The translations under genes and the position numbers were made by a program. Below, piece by piece: positions 36,664-45,873 of a stretch of 64,000 nt of DNA (position 1 is its first letter; each line of letters begins with the position of its first letter). Under the pieces are notes generated by a model, which saw nothing but the letters and a program-made list of their open reading frames with translations, had not been told where the DNA came from and did not search any database. This stretch comes from CAZZCU01 sp964652825 (GTDB lineage Bacteria; Bdellovibrionota_B; Oligoflexia; Oligoflexales; CAZZCU01). The stretch spans positions 1 through 64,000 of the forward strand of contig CAZZCU010000014.1 in the NCBI GenBank assembly GCA_964652825.1. Reading direction: 5' to 3'.

Positions 36664-38861
36664 GTTTGTTTGAGCGTATCGCTTACAAAGTCAATAACGG
36701 TATGCGTCTGAGCGATCAGGACGCATTGGATTTATTTGCAGCGAACGATGTCAATGCCATCGGCCAGCTGGCTGATTTGGCCAATCAACGCATCAACGGT
36801 GATGTGGTCTTTTACAATGTCAATCGTCACATCAATCCGACCAATATTTGTGCCATGAGCTGCAAGTTCTGCGCTTACTCGCGTAAACCCGGCGAAGAAG
36901 GTGCTTATGCTTATGAGATTCCTGAAATCATCGCCAAAGCCGCCGAAGTGGTGAAGGAAGGTGCGACGGAAGTCCACATGGTGGGCGGTCTGCATCCACG
37001 CTGGGGTTTCAGCAAGTACACGGACATCGTACGGGCACTCAAAGAGGCTTTCCCGCAGTTGCATATCAAAGCGTTCACTGCTGTGGAACTCGACTGGATG
37101 GCGCGACGCGATCGCCGCCCCGTGATTGAGATTCTACGTGATCTCATGGATGCTGGTCTCGGCTCACTGCCAGGTGGTGGCGCCGAAATCTTCCATCCGG
37201 AAATCCGTGATCAAATCTGTGACACCAAAACCACTGCTGAACGCTGGCTGGAAATTCATCGCACCGCGCACGAATTGGGAATGAAATCCAACTGCACCAT
37301 GCTCTATGGCCATATCGAACGTCATGAACACCGCGTCGATCACATGCGTCGCCTGCGCGAGCTGCAGGATATTACCGGTGGTTTTAATGCGTTCATACCA
37401 CTGTCATTTCAACCGCACGACAATCAAATGGGTATCAATCGTTACACCATAGGTGCCGACGATCTGAAAACCGCCGCGATCGCGCGTCTTTATCTGGACA
37501 ATATCCGCAACATCAAATCGTATTGGATTATGTATGGACAGGACATCGCGCAACTCGCTCTGGCGTTCGGCGCCAACGATCTTGACGGTACGGTGACCGA
37601 AGAAAAAATTTCACGTATGGCCGGCGGCCGCGCCGGCATCATCATGACGCGCGCGGAGATTGAGACCTTGATCCGCAAGGCCCAACGCACGCCGATCGAA
37701 CGCGACACGTTATATAGACCAGTGCGCAAAAGCGATGTGCCGACACCAGCAACACCCTCACTGGAAATCGAACGCGATATTGATTTGTTACTCTACAAAG
37801 TCGAAAAACACGAAGCCTTGACTGAAGAGCAACTGATGAAACTCGCGCAGTATGCCAATCTGCACAGCCTGGCGCATTGCGCGCGTCTGGCGAACACGCG
37901 ACTCGGCAATCATGGACGCGGCTCGTTCGGCATCTGTCATCGCCTGCAGGATCCAAGTCAATGGCTACAACCCGAACAAATGGCCAAGAAACTCGCGACT
38001 GAGCACAGCCCGGGTGCCTTGATGGTCATCGATCTGGAAAGCGTCGTCAGCCTGATGATCGAAGACGATTGGCCGCGGCTGTTGGATTTCTTGAATGCAT
38101 TGCAACGTCACGACAAAAATATTGAAATCATGACTTCCGGCACCAGTGCTTTGTGGCGACTGGCGCGAATGCTGAATCAGGATGTTAGTGTACTGATTCG
38201 TTGCCTGCGCAACGTCGGTGTCACAGTCTTTAAAGACGCGATCTCGGAAAGTACGGCCTCGTTAACACCAACCGAGTTATTGCAGACGCATCGCGAATGC
38301 CACGCCAATGAACTAGCCACTATCGCCAAGGTTGAATTAGCCTCGGCGTTTGATGGCTCCAGCGAGCCTTTCTGGCAACCGTTCCTGCGTCGTCTCCTGG
38401 ATCTGCAGGCATTGCAGACGGAAACTCACGGCCTGCTCGGCATCAGCATCGAATTGTCCCGAGGCAGCATGGTAACTACACAGGAATATATGCGCGCTAT
38501 CAGTCTCGCGCGTTTGATCTGCACCGAAGTACCGCATATCATCACGCCGATTACGGCGATACCGACCATGCGACCGGCACTCAAAGCCGGCGCGCCGACC
38601 ACTGACCAGCCGGTGTTGAAAATTGCGCCGATGTGTTTGCATTTTGGCGCTAGTGACTTAGGGGTGTTCGCACTAACGGATTATGACCGTGATACGATCT
38701 TCGGAGAAATCGAAGTATCAGGCATTAAAGCTTGGCAACGCGGCGCGAGATTTTTCGCCGTCGAGGCAACGACATCCGCGGCTGACGTCGCTATCAACGC
38801 GGAGGGAGCTCTTCTGCCGCCCGTTGCGACCGCCGACGGATTAAGAACACTGTCACAATAA
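36660..38861 (+). CDS. mqnE: Aminofutalosine synthase MqnE fused to a degenerate second radical-SAM-like domain
   Basis: A 733-residue protein. Residues 1-~360 are a complete MqnE: N-terminal helix, VNRHINPTNIC, the 4Fe-4S motif CAMSCKFC (Cys64, Cys68, Cys71), VHMVGGLHP and GGFNAFIPLSFQP. Residues ~375-720 repeat the same plan in decayed form: EALTEEQLMKLAQYANLHSLA matches the MqnE start, THGLLGISIELS matches ITGGFNAFIPLS, and EYMRAISLARLICTEVPHI matches DLKTAAIARLYLDNIRNIK. The three cluster Cys are missing from the repeat (only Cys426 nearby). The second half may be a non-catalytic MqnC/MqnE-like partner. Its 3' end overlaps the convergent DedA gene by 68 bases. Confidence 0.9.
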   Translation: MSLFERIAYKVNNGMRLSDQDALDLFAANDVNAIGQLADLANQRINGDVVFYNVNRHINPTNICAMSCKFCAYSRKPGEEGAYAYEIPEIIAKAAEVVKEGATEVHMVGGLHPRWGFSKYTDIVRALKEAFPQLHIKAFTAVELDWMARRDRRPVIEILRDLMDAGLGSLPGGGAEIFHPEIRDQICDTKTTAERWLEIHRTAHELGMKSNCTMLYGHIERHEHRVDHMRRLRELQDITGGFNAFIPLSFQPHDNQMGINRYTIGADDLKTAAIARLYLDNIRNIKSYWIMYGQDIAQLALAFGANDLDGTVTEEKISRMAGGRAGIIMTRAEIETLIRKAQRTPIERDTLYRPVRKSDVPTPATPSLEIERDIDLLLYKVEKHEALTEEQLMKLAQYANLHSLAHCARLANTRLGNHGRGSFGICHRLQDPSQWLQPEQMAKKLATEHSPGALMVIDLESVVSLMIEDDWPRLLDFLNALQRHDKNIEIMTSGTSALWRLARMLNQDVSVLIRCLRNVGVTVFKDAISESTASLTPTELLQTHRECHANELATIAKVELASAFDGSSEPFWQPFLRRLLDLQALQTETHGLLGISIELSRGSMVTTQEYMRAISLARLICTEVPHIITPITAIPTMRPALKAGAPTTDQPVLKIAPMCLHFGASDLGVFALTDYDRDTIFGEIEVSGIKAWQRGARFFAVEATTSAADVAINAEGALLPPVATADGLRTLSQ

Positions 38862-39432
38862 GAATGATCATCAGGGCCAACAGAGTATAGATACCAAACT
38901 GAAACTGGCGGATTTTTTTCTCCAGGATTTCCAGGTTATCGCCAAAAACATAACCTACCCATATCCATAAGGGCACGGAGATAACGGCGGCAAAGCTATC
39001 TAACATAAAAAACTTCCAAGGCGAGACCCGATAGATACCAGCACTCAGAAAAATCGGCATGCGCAGTCCGGGCATAAACCGTCCCATGAAGACAACACGA
39101 TCACCGTATTTGGCGAAAACCTGCACGATGCGTGCATCGACCTTATCAGTCATTACGCGCCGAAATAACCATGTACGTTTTACCTGCGGCCCAAAGTGAC
39201 GACCCATCATAAAAACAATACCGTCACCGCCAAGAACGCCGACCATACAAACAAGATTAGTCATCCAAAAATCACAAATGCCGCGCGCTGATAAAATACC
39301 GCCGGTCACTAAAATAATGTCTTCGGGCATCGGCAAGCCGAAACCACAGGCCAACAAAACGCCAAACATCAGCAAATAGCTGTGCGTTCCATAGGGCGTG
39401 AGGAATTCAAGAAAGCGGATAAGATACTGCAC
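38794..39432 (-). CDS. DedA-family membrane protein
   Basis: A 212-residue inner-membrane protein with the DedA pattern: GLPMPEDIILVTGG near the N-terminus, MVGVLGGDGIVFMMGRHFG and the conserved GRFMPGLRMPIFLSAG. It has five or six hydrophobic helices and an Arg-rich cytoplasmic end. DedA proteins influence lipid carrier or phospholipid flipping and membrane potential. The last 68 bases lie over the end of mqnE on the other strand. Confidence 0.92.
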   Translation of the reverse strand: MQYLIRFLEFLTPYGTHSYLLMFGVLLACGFGLPMPEDIILVTGGILSARGICDFWMTNLVCMVGVLGGDGIVFMMGRHFGPQVKRTWLFRRVMTDKVDARIVQVFAKYGDRVVFMGRFMPGLRMPIFLSAGIYRVSPWKFFMLDSFAAVISVPLWIWVGYVFGDNLEILEKKIRQFQFGIYTLLALMIILIVTVFLIRRRSQRAAEELPPR

Positions 39433-39546
39433 GCACTAGCCTCTTACATAACGATACGAGCACAAACCTGTATGGAATCTTTAACTTGGCACACAAGCAA
39501 GGTAAAATAAATTACTGATTCATTCATTTTACAAAAAGTTGGTCGC

Positions 39547-41214
39547 ATGCACATTAAGATCGCCACGACGCTGCTGCTGGGCGCCAGTTTTTTAGCAACC
39601 TGCAAATCCAATAGTAAATATGAGATACACGATGAGAGCCAGCTGGCTGACACCAGTGGCCTCAAACACGATACACCCAAACTTTGCGCGGCGATTCGTG
39701 GCAACGGCAATCTTATTATGGCACATTTTGGAGCTTTGGCGCGCATCGTTGAATTATTTGGTCTTATTGATGGCGGTGCTGGTGGTAGCTCCGCCAGTAT
39801 CACCTTATTCATCTACGAAAGTATCTACAGCAATAAACTAGTGAGAGAATGCGGCGGACAAGCAGCGTGCTCGGATGAGGAGCGTGCGGCGCGTACGGCA
39901 TTCTTATTAAAGTCAACGCTGGGCTACCTGCAAGTGTTGGGTAACACGGCCGAGTCCGTAGCTCTGAAATTTTTGTTTCCTATCGCGAGAGCGCTTCGCC
40001 AAAGCGACATCGAACAGCTGCTGAAATCTGATCCCGAGGCGGCACGCGCCAATATCAATGCCCTATTGAAATCCGAAGACCTCTTCTCACATGCCGATCT
40101 GACAAGTCTGGTCAATCAGGAGTTTCTGGCTTTTTTGAATGGTTCAGCCGATCCACATTTCAGAGCCAACGAAGCTTACCAGGCGATCGCGGAGTTTGGT
40201 GATTTCAAAATCTCGGATAAGCGCGTTCTGTTGCGACCAGGAGTTCTTGATTTCGCGATGATCGCGACTTTAGTCGGTTATATCGGTGATTTTTATGCCG
40301 GCCTGGTGGACACGAATACCTATGAAGGCATGCGCGGTTTATTGGCGCGCTGCGCGGTCCGCACGCGTGGTCAGGACTGGCTGTCGATTGCACAGAGCGC
40401 TTGCGGTGGCCAGTTCCACGACCTCGTGGCTCGCTATCGTGAGTTGCGGCGCGAGCATCAGGGCAGTCAACCGCTCAGGATTGAGCAACCGATCGGCAAA
40501 CATCTGCCGCTATTGCCCATCACCGCCGTGATCACCGGCAAAACTGCTATTGCCGGTATCGACGCGGCACAACGTGCTTATCTTGCAAACGCGACACCAA
40601 CATTATCGACAACCACCAACTTCAATATTGATTTTGCCCGCAACATTCATTTCGGTTATTGGGGTCCAACACCGTCACTCAATCGCGCCGCCGCGTTTTT
40701 GCGCACACAAAAAGATTTGAAAAGCCAAAAATTTCTGCCGCTCGGACCCGGTACGTGGCGCGAAGCGATTCAGCTGTCACCTGCCGAGCCTGGATTGGCG
40801 GCGATACAACCGTTGCGCGATATGCGCTCGGCAGCTGGCTGGGCTGATTTACATCCCGTGCAGGTGCTCAAAGGCATCGGCTGCGGCAAGGTTATTTACA
40901 TCACACGGCAAGGAGAAGAATCCGGCTTCGCCACCGGTATCGCCTCCCAGCTGGGCATGCAGGCGGCACAGCAACGAGCAATGTATGCATTGCGCAAAGG
41001 CAGCTCGTTTCAAAATGCCTTGGATATGGCCGATGCCATCTGGTGTACTAACTGGAATCAATTCAGCGGCGCAGCTGGCGGTGATGTAGCCGCACATATG
41101 CTGCATGGCTACAATGCACCGCTTATCAGCAATGATCCCATGTTTCAAAAGAATCGCAGCGGCTACCTATATTCAACGAAAACCACGCAGGCAATAGGTT
41201 GCCACAAGCTGTAA
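39547..41214 (+). CDS. Patatin-like lipoprotein
   Basis: A 555-residue protein with lipobox SFLATC (Cys19). CAAIRGNGNLIMAHFGALARI (written in part: the RGNGN turn at 51-55) and GGSSASI (79-85) resemble the oxyanion loop and nucleophile elbow of patatin-like phospholipases, with Ser82 as probable nucleophile and Ser where G usually stands. The Asp partner may be Asp513 in AGGDV, but this is less certain. The long middle (100-480) matches no family I recognise. Likely an envelope-anchored lipase acting outside the cytoplasm; possible role in attacking other membranes is inference. Confidence 0.65.
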   Translation: MHIKIATTLLLGASFLATCKSNSKYEIHDESQLADTSGLKHDTPKLCAAIRGNGNLIMAHFGALARIVELFGLIDGGAGGSSASITLFIYESIYSNKLVRECGGQAACSDEERAARTAFLLKSTLGYLQVLGNTAESVALKFLFPIARALRQSDIEQLLKSDPEAARANINALLKSEDLFSHADLTSLVNQEFLAFLNGSADPHFRANEAYQAIAEFGDFKISDKRVLLRPGVLDFAMIATLVGYIGDFYAGLVDTNTYEGMRGLLARCAVRTRGQDWLSIAQSACGGQFHDLVARYRELRREHQGSQPLRIEQPIGKHLPLLPITAVITGKTAIAGIDAAQRAYLANATPTLSTTTNFNIDFARNIHFGYWGPTPSLNRAAAFLRTQKDLKSQKFLPLGPGTWREAIQLSPAEPGLAAIQPLRDMRSAAGWADLHPVQVLKGIGCGKVIYITRQGEESGFATGIASQLGMQAAQQRAMYALRKGSSFQNALDMADAIWCTNWNQFSGAAGGDVAAHMLHGYNAPLISNDPMFQKNRSGYLYSTKTTQAIGCHKL

Positions 41215-41219
41215 CAAAG

Positions 41220-41933
41220 TCACAAAATTTCTTCGGAGTGCTGGCATTCACCGTGATAAACTTCCACGGCCAGAAACTGCCGTTCTTCGTCCAAGCTACT
41301 TTCAAAGATGCGTTTTTCCCAGACTTTCCCGTCGATGTTCCAACGATAACCACGTGATTTAAGTTTGTCTTTGGTGGCAAACGCGGCGCCAACAGCGCGC
41401 ACCATGATCTCACGTTCATAGCTGCGATCAACCAACTCGGATAAATACGGTGCGACAACACGATAAGTCGTTGCGCAATCAAAGAGCGCACGATGTGGAA
41501 ATGGATTTACAAATCCCAAATCAGCAGCAACGTGCGTCAGGCGTCGCGAGGTAATACCTTTACCATGCCAATCAATGTGATGCACCGAACACCCCCAATG
41601 CAAATCGAGATCCGACAATTCGGAACGATGGCGGAGAAAAGCCCGATCAAACTCGGCATTATGCGCGATCACCACCGCCGCCCGCCGCAGATAGTCGTGC
41701 ACGATCGACCAATCTATTTGGCGACCTCGCAAAACATCAACATTTAGGCCAGTGATTCTTTGCACTTCAGGCGACAATTCCACGCCCGGCTCCTGAAGAG
41801 CGCCATACATATTGGTAATTATCGGCGCGCAACCATCACCCCAGACAAATTCCAGCAAGCCGATCTCAATAATTTGATCTTGCTCGGGATTCAACCCGGT
41901 TGTTTCCAAGTCGACAATAACGCCACAATCCAT
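41220..41933 (-). CDS. DnaQ-like 3'-5' exonuclease (DEDDh)
   Basis: A 237-residue nuclease. Start ATG 41933 has GGAG nine bases upstream. ExoI motif VDLETTG, ExoII HNAEFDRAFL and ExoIII PHRALFDCATTY give the DEDDh set. The C-terminal part (KSRGYRWNIDGKVWEKRI) is the small add-on domain seen in many stand-alone bacterial members of this family. A proofreading or RNA/DNA-end trimming role is likely. Monocistronic. Confidence 0.9.
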   Translation of the reverse strand: MDCGVIVDLETTGLNPEQDQIIEIGLLEFVWGDGCAPIITNMYGALQEPGVELSPEVQRITGLNVDVLRGRQIDWSIVHDYLRRAAVVIAHNAEFDRAFLRHRSELSDLDLHWGCSVHHIDWHGKGITSRRLTHVAADLGFVNPFPHRALFDCATTYRVVAPYLSELVDRSYEREIMVRAVGAAFATKDKLKSRGYRWNIDGKVWEKRIFESSLDEERQFLAVEVYHGECQHSEEIL

Positions 41934-42089
41934 TGCTGTATTCTCCTTCAAGACAAATATCGGTAGTGGGTGTCGCCCCTCCCCACTCCGGCACATATCG
42001 CGTATACTAGACACATAACCTCCCGGGCTATGTTTTAGCAACCATTCTCCTCGCGCGGCGTCAGTAGCCGGCGATATTAAAGGACGCGG

Positions 42090-44123
42090 ATGTCGACATC
42101 GACTCCTCGAAAACTTGAGCTTCTTCGCAATGCCAGCGAGCGCAAAACCTCCGACGGCGCGACTTTATTGAACGGCATCGATGAGCTGTTGGCGGCGTTG
42201 GCGAGCGACTCGCGATTTAAAGATTATCAAATCGAGCTCCCGGAAGATGGTGTTTGCAGCGTCACCTATCAAGGTCTGACGGCGATCCTACTCAGCGACA
42301 CACTATGGGGAAATCAGGTGAAACTCCGCCCCTACCTCACCGTGGTCGGTAGTTTGGGCATCGGTCTGGTTTGTGTCGGCACCGAGGCCATGCTGGCGAC
42401 ACTGCCCGAGGCACTCAGGCATGAGGAAATCAACGCGATCGGCCTGCCCATAAGCTTCGCGCATCTGGATTTGCAACTGAGCGAGACCTTTAAAACCCTA
42501 AAGCTGCTCCGCGATCTGCGTCAGGAAAAAGCCCAGGTACAAGAAGCCAGCGAGCATGTGAAGTACGTCTTGTCTGTGTCGCGCGAACTTAACGGCGTAC
42601 GCGATACCAAAAAATTATTATCGCTGATTTTGACCAAAGCGCGTGAAATTACCGGCGCCGATGCCGGCTCCTTGTATACCGTCGAGTCGCCCACCGATAA
42701 TATCGTCGATGGCACCATCTATTTTAAAATCACGCAGAATGAATCGGTAACGCAAAACCTGTCGGAATTCGGCCTACCGGTGAACGACACCTCGATTGTC
42801 GGCAACGCGGTTTTGACCGGCAAAGCCATTAATATCCCTGACCTCTATAAATTAAGTGATAATCCCGCGGACAATCCCTATGGCGCGCGTCATGATCGCA
42901 CCTGGGATCAACGTATCGGTTATGAATGTCATTCGATGCTTACCGTGCCGATGTTCGACATCAGTCACAAGGTGATCGGCGTCATTCAACTGATTAACCG
43001 CAAGAAAACCAAGAATCGACGCCTGCAGAGCACGCGCGACTTTGAAGAAGAAGTTATCGAGTTCGATGCCCGCTCCATTGAGTACGCGGAAATCGTTGCT
43101 CAGCAGGCCGGCATCGCCCTGGAAAACGCGTTGCTGACCGAAGAAAAGGAACAGTTGTTCGAGGGTTTTGTCGACGCCTCCATTAAAGCCATCGAGCAAC
43201 GTGATCCGACGACCAGTGGTCATTCGCACCGCGTCGCCAAAATCACGCTAGAGCTTGCGCACAATATCGACCGCATCACGGTCGGACCGTACAAAAACAT
43301 TACTTTCAAAGAATCGCAGTTTAAAGAAATTGAGTATGCATCGCTACTCCATGACTTCGGTAAACTAGGTGTACGCGAGCAGGTTTTGGTAAAAGCCAAG
43401 AAGCTATATCCATGGCAAATGGATTTACTACTGGAACGCTTCGAGTTGATTCGCTCACGGCACGAAATCGATTACCTGCGCGAGTTTGTTAATTATCTAC
43501 AGGCACCGACATTATATCCACCGGGTTTGAGTCCGAAGCATTTCGAGCGTGAACGTGATCAAAAGCACAAAGATTTAGAGCAGTTTTTGAATTTTGTCTT
43601 GAAGGTCAACGAGCCAACCGTTCTTGAACAAGGTGGCTTCGAGCGCTTGAAAGATATCGCGAATCTGAGTTTTAAAGATTCGCGTGGGAATACCAGACCC
43701 TATATCAAGGCCGAAGAGCTTAAGGCGCTGAGTGTGTCGCGCGGCTCGCTAACCGCCGAGGAATTCGCCGAGATTCAAAGCCACGTCACGCACACCTACG
43801 AATTCCTACGCAAGATTCCCTGGGGAAAAGATTTGGCGAACGTGCCACAGATCGCCGCCAAGCATCACGAAAAACTCGACGGTTCCGGCTATCCTACATC
43901 CTCTCCGGGCGAAGAGATTCCGGTTCAATCGCGCATGATGACGATCGCCGATATCTTCGATGCTTTGACGGCCGCTGATCGTCCTTACAAAAGAGCCGTG
44001 CCAATTCCCAAAGCTCTCGAAATTATTGAAATGGAAGTTAAAGGCGGCAAGTGCGATTCTGAGTTGTTCAAAATCTTCGTCGAAACCAAAGCCTACGAAG
44101 TCGCGCTCGACAAAAACACCTAA
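42090..44123 (+). CDS. GAF and HD-GYP domain protein (putative c-di-GMP phosphodiesterase)
   Basis: A 677-residue cytoplasmic protein. An N-terminal region (1-140) of unknown type, a short coiled coil (about 135-165), a GAF domain (165-350), then an HD-GYP domain with GHSHRV, HDFGK (421-425) and HHEKLDGSGYP (592-602). Between the HD motif and the next conserved block (GSLTAEEFAEIQSH, 552 on) are about 115 residues, far more than the ~25 typical, so an insertion of about 90 is present. The metal ligands look intact. It precedes aat by 11 bases. TATACT near 42003 may be part of its promoter. Confidence 0.9.
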   Translation: MSTSTPRKLELLRNASERKTSDGATLLNGIDELLAALASDSRFKDYQIELPEDGVCSVTYQGLTAILLSDTLWGNQVKLRPYLTVVGSLGIGLVCVGTEAMLATLPEALRHEEINAIGLPISFAHLDLQLSETFKTLKLLRDLRQEKAQVQEASEHVKYVLSVSRELNGVRDTKKLLSLILTKAREITGADAGSLYTVESPTDNIVDGTIYFKITQNESVTQNLSEFGLPVNDTSIVGNAVLTGKAINIPDLYKLSDNPADNPYGARHDRTWDQRIGYECHSMLTVPMFDISHKVIGVIQLINRKKTKNRRLQSTRDFEEEVIEFDARSIEYAEIVAQQAGIALENALLTEEKEQLFEGFVDASIKAIEQRDPTTSGHSHRVAKITLELAHNIDRITVGPYKNITFKESQFKEIEYASLLHDFGKLGVREQVLVKAKKLYPWQMDLLLERFELIRSRHEIDYLREFVNYLQAPTLYPPGLSPKHFERERDQKHKDLEQFLNFVLKVNEPTVLEQGGFERLKDIANLSFKDSRGNTRPYIKAEELKALSVSRGSLTAEEFAEIQSHVTHTYEFLRKIPWGKDLANVPQIAAKHHEKLDGSGYPTSSPGEEIPVQSRMMTIADIFDALTAADRPYKRAVPIPKALEIIEMEVKGGKCDSELFKIFVETKAYEVALDKNT

Positions 44124-44134
44124 GACCAAGTCAC

Positions 44135-44731
44135 ATGCAGCCATCCGAACTCACCGCCGAGCTTTTAATCAAAGCTTACGCCAATGGTTTTTTTCCGATG
44201 CCGGATCCGGACACCGGCGAAGTCCTGTGGTTTCATCCTGAGCCGCGCGCCATTATTCCTCTCGCATCTTTCCATGCATCGCAATCACTACGTCGCTCCA
44301 TCAAACGCAGTAATTGGCGGTTTCTGTTCAATCGGGATTTTGCCGGAGTGATGCGTGCCTGCGCCGAGCGCGAAGATACCTGGATCAACGAAGATTTTAT
44401 CCGTGTCTATGGTGATTTGCATCGCGCCGGCCTGGCGCATTCCGTCGAAGTCTGGCGGGACGAACATCTGGTGGGCGGCTTGTATGGCGTGAGTCTGGGC
44501 GGCGCCTTCTTCGCCGAATCCAAGTTCCACCGCGAGACCGACGCATCGAAAGCCGCGCTGTGGCAACTGGTGGAACATATGCAACGCTGCCGCATGCTGC
44601 TGCTGGAAGTTCAGTTCATGACCAAACATTTGGAAAGTCTTGGTGCTGTAAATATTCCGGCGAGCACCTATAACAGGCTGCTCGCCGAAGCCGTGCAATC
44701 ACCGCATATTTTTTGCATCCCGCCAGCTTAA
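44135..44731 (+). CDS. aat: Leucyl/phenylalanyl-tRNA-protein transferase
   Basis: A 198-residue enzyme that adds Leu or Phe to proteins with N-terminal Lys/Arg, making N-degrons for ClpAP. Family motifs: AYANGFFPM, LWFHPEPRAIIPL, TWINEDFIRVYGDLH, GGLYGVSLGGAFFAESKF and LLEVQFMTKHLESLGA. Slightly shorter than E. coli Aat (234). Likely cotranscribed with the HD-GYP gene. Confidence 0.96.
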   Translation: MQPSELTAELLIKAYANGFFPMPDPDTGEVLWFHPEPRAIIPLASFHASQSLRRSIKRSNWRFLFNRDFAGVMRACAEREDTWINEDFIRVYGDLHRAGLAHSVEVWRDEHLVGGLYGVSLGGAFFAESKFHRETDASKAALWQLVEHMQRCRMLLLEVQFMTKHLESLGAVNIPASTYNRLLAEAVQSPHIFCIPPA

Positions 44732-44733
44732 TA

Positions 44734-45675
44734 TCACGGCTGCAGTCTAGCGATCACGCCAGCCGTAATGCCAGCCCATACTTGCGGACTAACATCGATG
44801 TTCCAATGAGGAATGAGAACGTTACGCGACGTATGTGCAAACGCGGTAGGGCCAGAACGCAACAACGGCGTGATCCGTTGGAAGTAATGGTCCCAGATGT
44901 CCGTCTGCGTACTGATGTAGGATAATTCATTTTCGGTAAAATCACCGGGGAAACGCTGACAACCAACAGCACCGACCTTTTTACATAAATTGGCGCTGAT
45001 CGGATCAATGGTGAACAGACCACTCAAGCGACGCACTTGCGTGAGATCGCTCGCCACTTGCAGCGCCAACCAGCCACCATAGGAATGACCGCTCACGAAC
45101 AAGAGACCCGGTGCGTACGAATTGATAACGTCGCTTAATTGTGACTCGTGAATTTTTTGTGTTTGTGACGGTAACGCCGAATGATACGTCAGCATCTCAC
45201 TGCTGCTTTGGATGTAACATGCCAGTAAATAATGTATCTGAACGCCGGTCACCTGCTGAACCTCAGCCAGCATCTGTGCCAGACGCGGATACATGGGTTC
45301 GCGAGTGGGATCAACACCGGCAGCGGTAGCTTGTGATTTGCAGGAATCATTGCCGCTGATCAAAACAAATAATGGAGCACCCCCGACCAGACCGGCAGGT
45401 GCGGCGGTTGTCGTAAATGCTGTTGTGCTAGTAACGGCATTGGCTTGTGCCGGCCCAACATAAGTTGACGTACCAGTGACCACTGCCTGATTGGCAACGT
45501 ATGCGGAGCTGGTAAGTGGCGTTGCTGGTACCAGACCGGCTTCGTCATGAATCATTGGTTCCTGTGGTCGCTCCGCACGCGCGGGCTCTGTCGATCCCGT
45601 CTGATCGCTGCTGCAAGCTGCTAATCCGACAATCAAAAGTACATATATGGGCCGAAGCGAGTATCTCTGAAGCAT
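44734..45675 (-). CDS. Lipoprotein with alpha/beta-hydrolase-like domain
   Basis: A 313-residue protein from ATG 45675 (GGGGG five bases upstream). Lipobox LIVGLAAC (Cys21), then a Thr/Ala/Pro-rich linker to about 95. The domain shows VLISGND, GHSYGG (196-201, nucleophile Ser198), ASGLFTIDPIS-like segment with Asp224, and His290 in IPHWNID, which fits an alpha/beta-hydrolase triad. Lipase or esterase activity is plausible; substrate unknown. The stop lies two bases after the aat stop on the opposite strand. Confidence 0.7.
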   Translation of the reverse strand: MLQRYSLRPIYVLLIVGLAACSSDQTGSTEPARAERPQEPMIHDEAGLVPATPLTSSAYVANQAVVTGTSTYVGPAQANAVTSTTAFTTTAAPAGLVGGAPLFVLISGNDSCKSQATAAGVDPTREPMYPRLAQMLAEVQQVTGVQIHYLLACYIQSSSEMLTYHSALPSQTQKIHESQLSDVINSYAPGLLFVSGHSYGGWLALQVASDLTQVRRLSGLFTIDPISANLCKKVGAVGCQRFPGDFTENELSYISTQTDIWDHYFQRITPLLRSGPTAFAHTSRNVLIPHWNIDVSPQVWAGITAGVIARLQP

Positions 45676-45773
45676 ATAACCCCCACACTTATTTTTAATG
45701 AATATTAACAATTTTTATTAAAATATCAACATTATTTTAAAGATTTTAATAAAATATTAATAAAATTAAGCTC

Positions 45774-45803
45774 TTGGCCGCCTGCTCCCGGCTCCGGTAT
45801 AGT
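45774..45803 (+). promoter_or_regulatory. Candidate sigma-70 promoter of the OPT gene
   Basis: TTGGCC (45774-45779) and TATAGT (45798-45803) are separated by 18 bases, immediately downstream of a 70-base AT-rich tract (45690-45770) that could serve as an UP element. About 65 bases separate the predicted start of transcription from the ATG. Confidence 0.5.
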
Positions 45804-45817
45804 TTTGCCTTCGTTTT

Positions 45818-45836
45818 GAAAATGAATCTGATTTTC
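45818..45836 (+). promoter_or_regulatory. Fur-box-like imperfect palindrome
   Basis: The 19-mer GAAAATGAATCTGATTTTC has GAAAAT/ATTTTC arms and matches the E. coli Fur consensus at 13 of 19 positions by eye. It lies just after the proposed -10 of the OPT gene, where a repressor could block transcription. Speculative. Confidence 0.25.
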
Positions 45837-45873
45837 CACCGCTCCTGGCTGCGACGCATGAGGTTGATGCTAT

